This document shows positions 1-9,200 of a stretch of DNA of 64,000 bases, in pieces (the stretch's first letter is position 1; each line of letters begins with the position of its first letter). The DNA lies in assembly GCF_914767665.1 (NCBI RefSeq), contig NC_059503.1:60282352-60346351 (forward strand), written 5' to 3'. The translations under genes and the position numbers were made by a program. Below the pieces are notes generated by a model. That model worked only from the letters and a program-made list of their open reading frames with translations, was not told the DNA's origin and did no database searches. This DNA comes from Harmonia axyridis (Eukaryota; Arthropoda; Insecta; Coleoptera; Coccinellidae).

Positions 1-1141
1 CTTGTTTCCTCTGGCCAGTTGCTTTATGGTGTTACGGCACTCCCAAGTCAGCAGAGACCCCTGACAGCACGATTCCAGGGATCTCAGCATGGCTTGGCTG
101 TCCGTGGTGATGTAGATATGCGCCCCTTTGAGGTTCATTTTGAGACACTCCTGGGCGCATACATAAACAGCCATTATCTCGGCTTGTAGAATCGAGGGCT
201 CACTTCCCAGGGCTTTAGAGATCCTCAGTCTAGGTCCATATATCCCAATGCCGGTGCCCTTCTCTGTTTTTGATCCATCTGTAAACCATATGGATGACTT
301 TTTGTCTAGACGATTTATGAAACTTATTGCACTATGACGGTCATTTATAACCGTTTCAAAGGGCGTTTCAAAATCGTAGGTGGTTGGCATAATATCTGAT
401 GGTTTTGCGAGGAGGTTTGAATCTAGTTGATTCAGTATCCTCATATGTCCAACCCAGTTCCCAGGAAGGAGCTTTCCATTATGGGAAATCCTTATTGCTT
501 CGAGCAGGCTACATTTCCTTACATGTAGGTGTAAGGGAGGCAAGTCTAGTATGACCTCCAGCGCTGCCGTAGGAGCTGTGCGCATAGCTCCTGTGACACC
601 AATGCACGCCAGCCTTTGCATTTTCTGCAACCTGATGCGTGTGGTGACCTCCTCCATGTCCACCATGCTAGAGATGCATAGGTGACAATAGGGCGTACCA
701 CCGCTGTGTATAACCACAGTACCATTTTCGGTTTCACTCCCCATGTCTTTCCAAAGAGTCTTTTGCATGCCCACATAGCCGCCGTGGCTCTGGAAAGAGT
801 CTTATCTATATGTTTCCCCCAGTTCAGTTTACTGTCCAGGGTAACACCTAGATATTTACACTCACTAGAGAAGTGCAGAGTCTGACCATTTAAGACCAGA
901 GCTCTGAGGTCGAGATTCCTTCTTCTAGTGAACGGGATTATTGATGTTTTCGAGGGGTTGACAGTAAGCCCCTCTTCCCCGCACCAATTTTCAATAGTTT
1001 TGAGAGCAAGTTGCATTCGGCTACTTATTGGGCCCACATGCTTGCCTCTAACCGTCACCACTATGTCGTCGGCGTAAGCCTGGACGTTAATCCGCCTGTT
1101 GTAAGCCTCTCCAAGAGGCCATCCATGACCAAGCTCCACAG

Positions 1142-1142
<1 letters not shown>
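1..1142 (-). mobile_element. Non-LTR retrotransposon copy A (RT end + RNase H), truncated
   Basis: Reverse transcriptase C-terminal half and RNase H domain of a non-LTR element, read right to left and running off the left window edge. The RT part (about 1130 down to 546) shows the active-site box YADDIVV followed by the thumb region (CKYLGVTLDSKLNW, PIVTYASLAWW). After WWT the frame shifts, so the C-terminal part of RT is not readable in the same frame. Positions 1-545 are nearly identical to the RNase H part of the copy at 26.6-27.7 kb, where TDGS and the WVPGHCGVEGNE/RADELA motifs are clear. The 5' part (EN and RT palm motifs before YADD) is missing: the element stops abruptly at a 28S rRNA fragment. 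An RNase H domain after RT is typical of the I/LOA group of non-LTR elements; the exact clade is inferred. Confidence 0.85.
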
Positions 1143-1176
<34 letters not shown>

Positions 1177-1209
1177 GGCCAAGCGTTCATAGCGACGTCG
1201 CTTTTTGAT
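1142..1209 (+). pseudogene. 28S rRNA fragment (about 68 nt, peptidyl-transferase region)
   Basis: The stretch containing GTTACCACAGGGATAACTGG, then GGCGGCCAAGCG and GCGACGTCGC, is the near-universal domain V (peptidyl-transferase loop) of large-subunit rRNA. It matches on the + strand for about 68 nt. It breaks off just after CTTTTTGAT, where genuine 28S would continue with CCTTCGATG. On its left it joins directly to the antisense reverse transcriptase sequence with about 2 nt shared at the junction. It is far too short to be a working rRNA gene. Confidence 0.85.
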
Positions 1210-1740
1210 TTGAAGACCTTAGACAAATTGATTTCTAGTTGTTTTTCACTTAAACTGGTTTAGGTACTACTATTCGTTTGCATCTTAGCACCAAAAAAAA
1301 TTTGTAAAGCGAATATCCAAAGCCGTAAGAGATAACTTATTTTCTGAAGGATGAAATCTTATAGGCTCTGAGTAGTCCCTTGTACTTGTAGTTTGTAGAG
1401 TTCGCTCAGTGACACCAGGGCAGACCAGGTGAGAAAGGTAACTTAAAATAGGTGCTACTTTTCTCACTTTTAAATGGCTGATTTTTATATATATATTTTG
1501 TAGAATATTACTCTGTAGTAATGATGCTTTAATTAATGCATCTGACTATAGTTTTCCATTAGAAATATCCCATTCTTCATGATAATATAATTATATTAAC
1601 CTTCATTCTGTTAATCAAGTTTTTCTCACAAAAAAAATATATAAAAATTTCTACTACAATTTCAAATATACACAGTATATATAAATTGGTTAAGGGGTGT
1701 AGGAAAACTGCAGTTGTTGCTATCTTCTTTATTTCATCAG
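1210..1740. other. AT-rich sequence, no feature recognised
   Basis: Flank of the 28S fragment. It is AT-rich with short microsatellite-like TA runs near 1485 and 1675. I see no coding potential, RNA gene or clear repeat boundary here. Confidence 0.5.
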
Positions 1741-1805
1741 TCGACGTTTCTATCCTTGGTTGGGATCTTCTTCAGGACTTCAACAATAAAAAACAACATA
1801 CAAGT
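1741..1805 (-). repeat. Penelope-type / hammerhead-like remnant
   Basis: On the minus strand a CTGAAGA box (1775-1769) is followed by a possible short stem (GATCC at 1767-1763 with GGAT at 1755-1752) and then GAAA (1750-1747) and CGTCG. This order, CUGANGA, stem II, GAAA, is the hammerhead ribozyme core seen in the terminal repeats of Penelope-like elements. The downstream sequence includes GCAACAAC, also found after the similar motif at 35.7 kb. No Penelope RT or GIY-YIG ORF is attached, so this would be a solo terminal fragment. The call rests on short motifs. Confidence 0.35.
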
Positions 1806-1890
1806 CAACATAACATAGAGGAGACATGTTAAAACGTACCGAAATGCGAAGAGCTATCAGATCTTAAGTTGCTCAAGTATAACTTGTCTA

Positions 1891-2082
1891 TCATCTTCCA
1901 TACGCTGTTAAGTGTCCCCACCATCCCATCGGTCTCTCTCCTACATATGATTCTAGTGAATTCACCTCCAGCTCATTTCGGAAGTCTTCATTCTCCACTC
2001 GGTCTATTCTTTTTATTATTCTTGTTGTGGCATTGCAGCGACATAGCCGATGGCACGCTGGACCATGCTGTTCCGTTCTCAC
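1891..2082 (-). pseudogene. Non-LTR RT C-terminal fragment
   Basis: The minus-strand reading contains TRIIKRIDRVENEDFRNEL followed by SYVGERPMGWWGHL. This is the pattern at the very end of many insect non-LTR RT ORFs, where an R-x-D-x-[IV]-x-N-E-x-[IF]-R stretch precedes a WWGHL box. No RT catalytic motifs remain. It is probably related to the RT fragment at 51.2 kb, by family resemblance rather than by an alignment I could run. Confidence 0.45.
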
Positions 2083-2332
2083 AGCTCGTTTGCGCGCTCT
2101 CTCTCTCTCCCCGAGTATGCCTTCGTACCTCCTTCTCTGGGGAATCGTCAGTAATAGCGGGAGAGTGTGTAGTGACTCCGTCAGCGCATGCCCGAGAGAT
2201 GACGTTATGGGCTTCGCGTCACACTCTTAGTCGGCCTCGGTCGGTACTCGGTTTATAAGACCACCGCATTACGGCAGAGTCACCTGTCACCCCATCACGA
2301 TGGAGAGGGAAGGTGTATTAGGCAGATATCAC

Positions 2333-2478
2333 CAGGGGCGGATACAGGGGGACGCGATCCCTCCTTCTTGAGCGATGATGCTTGTTGAGAAATGGAAAAA
2401 AGTACCTTTTGTATAACTTTCATGTGAATTCGGTGCTGTGCGTCCCCCTCCCTTGAAGAAATCCTGGATCCTCCCCTG
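2333..2478. mobile_element. hAT-type MITE, 146 bp
   Basis: The ends form imperfect inverted repeats, CAGGGGCGGATACAGGG at the left and GGATCCTCCCCTG at the right. They are flanked by 8-bp sequences GATATCAC and GAGATCAC that match at 7 of 8 positions. CAGGGGCGGAT-type ends with an 8-bp target duplication point to a hAT non-autonomous element. It carries no coding sequence. A related element sits at 5258-5551, and its internal motif TATAACTTTCATGTG recurs near 16.34 kb. Confidence 0.7.
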
Positions 2479-2596
2479 GAGATCACTGGGTTGCCTAACC
2501 GACGATTTTACCAGTGTTCTCGGAATGATAAACCGCAATCCCCAGCGAGAGGGCGCACCTACGGAATTGGCTTGATAACTCTTCGCCAAACAACTA

Positions 2597-4108
2597 TACT
2601 GCGCAAAAAAATTAACGCACATTCCGAAAATCTCAATTTTAATGAAAGCTAACTCTACATTGACTTTATAACTTATTTTTTATGTTCTCTCGGGAAGGTT
2701 TTGAACGAAACAAGACACATTAAATGGAAGAAAAATTCAGGATTTCACGGAATCTTATGTGAAAGAAGAGAAATAAACAATTTTCAAAATACTGGAATAC
2801 TGATAAGTGATTTAATACTTGGTATTTCCACCCCTTGCGTTCATTACAGCTCGGCAAGGACGGTTCATACTCAAAATGAGTGATCTTAAAATGTTCTGAT
2901 CTAATCCTTCCTAGATTTCTCTGAGTTGGATTACTAAGTCATTAAGAGTAGCTGGATGATTTTCTGAACTTCTCAGCCTTCTATTGAGGTTGTCCCAAAC
3001 CTGTTCAATCGGATTGAGATCTGGCCATTCCATTCGAGAGACTTCAACCTCTTCAAGGTACTCCTGAACACGATGATGGAGTCTGGCATTATCGTCCATA
3101 AAAATGAAATTTTCACCAATGTATGGGGCAAATGGCACTACATGCTCTTCAAGAATGTTCCTTATATAGCTATCAGCATTCATAGCTCCATTATCAACGA
3201 CCACTAGGTCTGTGCGAGCAGTCAAAGATATTCCACCCCATACCATAATCGATCCTCCCCCGAAACCAGTAGTATTCAGGAAATTGCACTGAGCATATCT
3301 TTCATGTGGACGTCTGTATACAAGGGAACGTCGATCACAATGGTAGAGGCAGAATCTAGACTCAACTGTGAAGAGAACTCTTTCCCAATCAGCATCTTCC
3401 CAATGGATATGCTCTCTCGCATATGCTCTCTCGCAAAATCCAAACCAGCCCTTCGATGGGCTGGGGTAAGAGCTGGGCCTCTTGCCGCCACACGAGGCCT
3501 TAAATCATATTCTCTGAGGCGATTTTTTATTGTCTGAGTGCTAATTTGCACCCCATGAGTTTGCTCAAGCTGATTTTGAAGGAGGCGAGCGGTTGCAAAC
3601 CGTTGTCTCAACGAAGAAACTCTCAAGTAACGTTCTTAAATGGCAGTTGTTACCCGTGGTCTACCCTGTCCTGGTCTTCGGAGATTCATCCCTGAATCGC
3701 TGCATATAGGACACTTGTATGGGAAACTCCAAACCTTTCTGCAATTCTTGTGTATGTCCACCCTTCTTCTCGCAAAACTACCGCTTGGGCACATTCCTCT
3801 TGGGTCAAATTGCGTGTTTCGCATTGCATAGCGATCGAGTGTAGAAAATCAAACGATAGAAAAACTATTGATCACTAGAATTGATCGAGAACAACTGATT
3901 TCAGAATGGAGCCAATACATTCAAAATCTGATGATCTCATCTTTTTTCATTCCTGTTGGGAAAAAACATCTGTATTGAAGAAAAACGTTGAAAGTGGATA
4001 ACATATGCATGCATAATTCTGATAAAAATAATTATCATTGAGAACACCTTCAGTTGTAGAATTAATTTGAGATTTCCATAATGTGCGTTAATTTTTTTTT
4101 GCGCAGTG
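2597..4108 (-). mobile_element. Tc1-like DD34E element, degenerate full-length copy
   Basis: A 1512-bp element with TIRs ending (C/T)ACTGCGCAAAAAAATTAACG, flanked by TA on both sides (2595-2596 and 4109-4110). The minus-strand transposase is broken into several frames. An HTH N-terminal scrap lies at 3824-3636, a middle part at 3626-3276 (LEQTHGVQISTQTI) and the catalytic C-terminal part at 3246-2911 with MDDNAR and NPIEQVWDN. Part of the spacer between the last D and the E is deleted (MEWPDLNPIE instead of MEWPARSPDLNPIE in sister copies). It is not expected to make active transposase. It belongs to the same family as the copies at 29.0, 37.4 and 59.6 kb. Confidence 0.88.
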
Positions 4109-4110
4109 TA

Positions 4111-4362
4111 TTTACAGATAATTAATTTCAACTACTTTTATTTCTATTATTTATTTCGACTGGAACACACAGCACTGACTAGTCTACTCCCGATTCCCGA
4201 CTGTATCCCTCTGCTCCATTGGTAATGGTTTATATGCCGCTGGCATCTGGCATCTCTCTCTAGAGTCTAGAAGGTACTTGATCATTCTAGCTCAACCTCG
4301 ACTTATCTTGTCTGTTCTAGAGCCCTACAATGTGGCGTAGGGCTTGCGAGCTCGTAACACTG
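4111..4362 (-). repeat. Probable LTR of an LTR retrotransposon
   Basis: Read on the minus strand, this begins TGTTACGAGC right after a purine-rich tract (AGGAAGGAGACAG). It contains a TATA-like GGCATATAAACC and has AATAAA-type signals near its far end. This order (polypurine tract, TG start, TATA box, polyadenylation signal) fits a 3' LTR. Its left end abuts the Tc1-like element, so the terminal CA cannot be verified, and no gag-pol is visible. A solo or fragmentary LTR is the simplest reading. Confidence 0.4.
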
Positions 4363-4439
4363 TCTCCTTCCTAGGATGTACACATCCGGTACAGAAGCTA
4401 AATCTACAGGATTCTTCGTTTATGCAGTTTTCTTGATGA

Positions 4440-5700
4440 TAGAAATAGCTCTTGAATCTTGATCGTCTTTTCAGAGTCGCTATGCTTCCTGTTCAGATCT
4501 CCCACTTGCATGATTTTATCTCCAAGTTTCTCGTCTTTGAGAGCGTCCTCCCTCACTATCAACCAATTTTCCAAAACGGAGAGCGTTCAGGGTCTGATCG
4601 TAGATATCCTTCCGCTCCTCCCAAGTCCCTAAAAGCAGGAAAACTCGAAGCTTCAGGATTTCGATCTTGTCGGAGATGTCTTGCGACCTGAAGTGGTTTT
4701 CTTTGATGCAGTGCTCACCGGTCTCGTAGAAATTATCCCTCTCTTTGTCATCGATTTCCACCTTCAGTTCGATGTGTTTCTCAATAAATAACTGAATTTT
4801 CCAGTAGACCTTGCTATTGGTCTATATGAACTTCCCTTGTATCTTCCCTCTTGTCGTCAATGTACTCTTAAGTATCTGGAAATTCCTCTATTAGCTTTTT
4901 TCCATCCTGCTCTATGAAGTCCACCTTGTTCTTGATCATTTTTAAATCGATTTCGACAGGCTGATGTTTCTTGAGCAACTCTTGGATACTTTCCAGAAGA
5001 TCCTCCCATCAAGTCTGGAACTCAGTCATCTTTCCCTGAATCTTCACTGTAGCTGCATTTGACATCTATCAGAGCGTTTCCGCTAACTAAACAAAATGGG
5101 GCCTTACCCCGCTATTCATTATACTAGCGTGAAAAGTGTAGAAGGCTTGAATAAGAAGTTCCACATGCTAAACGTCCACTCCATATACCTTTCAGAATTT
5201 GTCTTGGTCATCCGGGCCTTGATCTGTTCCTGGAGCTCGTCGCACTCCTAGAGGAACCAGGCGCGGATCCACGGGGGGGTGGGGGGTGGAACTGGGGGAA
5301 CGTTCCCCCCCCCAAATGACCCAGGCACCTCTTAAATTTTGCCGTCCCTCCTAGAATTTGACATACTTAGGCTCAAATAATTACAATATCAGCAAAAATT
5401 CCACCTTCAATACATTTTGGGAAGATCCATATCTATGAACGGCAAAAAAAATGACGTCCCAAAATGGCGAAAGTGTCTGGGGTCCACATTTTGAGTATTT
5501 TGAGTATCTAAAAGTTCCCCCCCCCAAAAGTGGGGCCTGGATCCGCGCCTGAGAGGAACTCGAAATACTGGAGGGCTTTAGACAGGGAAACCTCCTTCGT
5601 AGCTATCAGCTGACGTAACTTCTTGAACTCGTGTTCTATTTGTTCCTCTCTTTTCTTGCTGTTATCTGTAACATAGTGCTCTCTTTTCATAAGATCTAGC
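4440..5700 (-). pseudogene. Spectrin-repeat protein pseudogene fragment
   Basis: The minus strand encodes successive pieces of spectrin-type three-helix repeats in several frames, broken by stops. Examples are FKKLRQLIATKEVSL, then FEFL...ECDELQEQIKARM, LLESIQELLKKHQPVEID, then KHIELKVEIDDKERDNFYET, SQDISDKIEIL, TWEERKDIYDQTLNALRF and DLNRKHSDSEKTIKIQE. The pattern of E/K-rich helices with the linker-like FL-ECDELQ and W-EER-IYDQ-LNAL is characteristic of alpha/beta spectrins. Internal stops and frame changes show it is dead. No clean splice sites separate the parts, so it may be a retrocopy or a decayed exon block. A 294-bp hAT MITE interrupts it between FEFL and ECDEL. Confidence 0.6.
5258..5551. 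mobile_element. hAT-type MITE, 294 bp, 8-bp TSD
   Basis: Inverted ends CAGGCGCGGATCC and GGATCCGCGCCTG are flanked by a perfect 8-bp target duplication AGAGGAAC (5250-5257 and 5552-5559). The interior has runs of G and C next to each end. Non-coding. It is inserted in the spectrin-like pseudogene, splitting a continuous repeat. Confidence 0.85.
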
Positions 5701-6242
5701 TACATCTTTGGAATAATTTGTCGGTTGTTCCTTGGTCAGCTTTAAATTCAGCAGCTATTATCCTGCTTACTCTTCAACACTGAATGGAATACTTATCTCT
5801 ATCAACCTCACTTGTTGCCATGCCTGAGCTGGCAACTTGTCATGACTTGTATTGTAACTTTTATACATACTATTGCTATCTATTGGTAGGCTGTATACTT
5901 AATAATTTTATTTGCCAATGAAGATTTCTACATATAATATGTAACATTTTTCTGGAAAAATGTTATTAACTAATTAATATTAGTTAAGAATTTATATTAA
6001 CTGGCGTTTGATGTTTCTACTATTTAGAAGATAATTTAAATATCTGAAATACTAATTCAACGTATTGTTATGATAGTTAGAATTTGCACGGGTCATCAGC
6101 TGTTTTAACTCATTTACTAGTTTGTTTGTTTACAGATGGCGCAACCTGCCAACCTACCCTTGAATCGTGATTAATAACAAAGAGCTCACAAATTTCCCAG
6201 GTTCCTTAACTTTTTTTGATTAAGATGTGATTGTATTGAATC

Positions 6243-9200
6243 ATGAATTCAGTACTGTTTCTATTGAGTTTCTTCATTTGTTCATGCTTTAGCCTGGTGC
6301 CTATTTTCAAGGGTGTGAAATACAATGAAAGTTTTACTGCTGAAGTTCAAAAAGATGTCGAGTATATTTTGCAATTTTCAGGGAAATACGTGAGTATATT
6401 ACACAAATTTAAAAAGTCTTAGAAGTCTTGGAAATATTGAAATCGATCCGTTATTTTGTATTGAACATTTGGGTATACCAACAATTGTCTTTTTCAGCAA
6501 AACTATCCATTGAGGGTTACTATAGAAAATGTTACTGCTGATACCAAAAATCCACTGATGATTGTTGCAAGACAGCCAGATCAATTGCTATCATGGCAAA
6601 TACCCCTACAGGTAGAGAGTGATTCAGGAATAAAACTTTACAATAAGACTAGTAGAACCTTATGTAAAGACCTCTTCACAAATGCTACAGGTTCTAATTG
6701 AATATCTAATAGAAATATCAATAATTGATGATTTATGTTGTAGAACTTTTGACAAGAATTGAAGAAAATCCAATTATAACTATTGCAAGCTCATCATTGA
6801 AAAATGTTACCTTCAGCATTAAGGTCGACTACCAAGAAGATTTTTTTGTTGAACTCTCCAAAAATTATGAATTCACTATAACTCCAAGTGAACCCAGGTA
6901 AATGACTCAATTAGTAGTGTCAGCTTACTTCACAGAATAGATACTAGGGGTATATTGTATGCTTTTCATGCCTGCATAGTATTCTGCTTGGTCACAATTA
7001 TATACTTCACATAAGTGTTAGTTGTCCAATAGGCTCTTTATACTTTATTTGTTGTTACATGTTCCCCCATAGCAGCTGATCAGACTATGAACACTACTAA
7101 CACTTCATTCATTCATTAGAGTATTGTTCGAGAAGCATCAGAACTCTCTTTCTATTTCAGTTATTCTCATCAAATCTTGTTTTTAGATATTTTTTCTACA
7201 ATTTTTCTACTAATAACACAAATGATGAGGAGTATTCAAATTACCACACAGTAATTTTGGAAGTAGAGTCTATAGATGAAGTTTGTATGACTGTAAGCAT
7301 ACAAAATGCAAGTGTGAGTACCTTTCTTATAAAAGTATTTATAATAACTATTTTTATTGAAAAAACTTATCAAATGGCTATCCATCTAGGTTCTTCAACC
7401 TAATGATAAAAATTATTGGCAGTTTAAATAGAAATACTACTCTAGACATTCCTAATTTTTTCATTTTGCTGTTACTATGTATTACCGTCTTATTTTTTTT
7501 AGTGTCCTGTGCTTGATTTGAACCAAGATATAACATTTCGAGGGTTCTATGAAACAGTTAATACAAAAGGAGGAATAACAATTCCTGTAAGTAGATTTGA
7601 ATATTCTTCTTATGCAGTGTATTCATATTAACTCTAAATGCAGAGATTGCATGAACTCCAGAACGCCTGAAGCTATCGCTTTGCGAACTTTTGGTTTTTT
7701 CATACAAATTTGATGGGATTTCTGTTTCTGTCAGAACTTAAAACACAATTTGATTTTTCGCAGTGCATCAGTTGAAGAATATCTTTTTCGGCTATAACTC
7801 CAGAACGCATGAAATTAACGCTTTGCGACCTTCAGGTTTTTTCATGCAAATTTATAGAACTTCTGTTTCTGTTAAGAAAATCCTATCATTACGTTTGAAA
7901 TTTCGCAGTAAAATGAACAAAACAATGAACTTCTGACTTAGCGCCCCCTATCGAAAGCAGCAAAAACAAATTGATCATGACTATATTTTGTCCTCAATCA
8001 ACAAGATATTATTTTTCAGACGAGATCTAATTTGCTCAAAAATGTTGAGCCAAACTGAAGTTACAGGCGTTTCAATCAGTCAGATTTCTCCCTTTCACCT
8101 ACCCTTATTTGATGTCGTAAAATCGAAAGTGACAATTCAAAAAGATAGAGAATTTTTCAAGGATTACAGCGATGATATTTCATCTTCAACTTCATATGAA
8201 ACATTTTCGAGTAAAATTCATTTTTCTACTCGACGGTAGCTATTACGCCCCTCAGCGGAAGAGGTATGAACTTCAAAACAATTTCCAATGTGTTTTCTCG
8301 TACACTTTAGTGGTAAAATTTTTTACCGCAAGTCTCTACGATGAGCGGATCCTGAGATATAGCAGCTTACCTCGCTTATTTGCCAACCCTGTACACAACT
8401 TAATAGGACAGTTACAGTTTTAAATCATACATTTTATTTCTGTTCTAGAAATTCAAATTCCCATTGGGATTCTATGTTGTATTCGTAGCCAAAGCAGATG
8501 ATACAGACTGTACCGGAAAAGTAGGAGTTTCGGAGCCAGATCGTCTCAAGAACATTGTCTTCCGAATCGATCCTAGTATTTCATATAAGGACTATGTGAA
8601 TGCTGTCATTCTGACTCTTAGCGGCATTGCGTTATTTTATTTACTTTTTGGACTTGGATTTACGTACTGCTCTTTCAGAGATTTTATTCCCAAGAATATG
8701 CAATATGCTATAGAATGTAATCCAGATTCTGTTACCACCACACCATTAGCAGCAAGTAAAGTATTCGTTAACTAGTTTAAAGAGGAATAATAATGAATGA
8801 ATTTACAGGTTCAGCTGGGGACAATGTATCATTCAATGAAACTGAATATGATAATATATCAGAAGGTTCTTTGGATAAACAAAACAGATTATACAAGTCT
8901 GAATTGTATTTGTGTGATTTGGCAACAAAGGACCCAAGAGTCTTGAAAAGAAAATCTTATTTATATCTTTATAATGTGCTAACCGTAGCAGTATTTTATG
9001 GTTTGCCAGTGGTGCAACTGGTGATTACTTATCAAAGGGTAAATAAAACTCCTAAGTTTTCTCCTAAGTTTTGGAAAACTTACATTCAATTATTTTTTAG
9101 GTTCTTAATGAAACCGGAGAGCAGGATTTGTGCTATTACAACTTCCTTTGTGCCCACCCTTTGGGAGTAGTCAGTGACTTCAATCATGTCTTCTCCAATA

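Noticed and set aside
1142..1209. Possible rDNA unit or R1/R2 insertion site
   Set aside because: Only 68 nt of 28S are present and they come from domain V near the peptidyl-transferase loop; there is no flanking rDNA on the other side.
7988..8423. Two ORFs in sid-1 intron 5, with counterparts at 34.1 and 58.0 kb
   Set aside because: They belong to repeat family A; frames are not preserved between copies and no domain is present.
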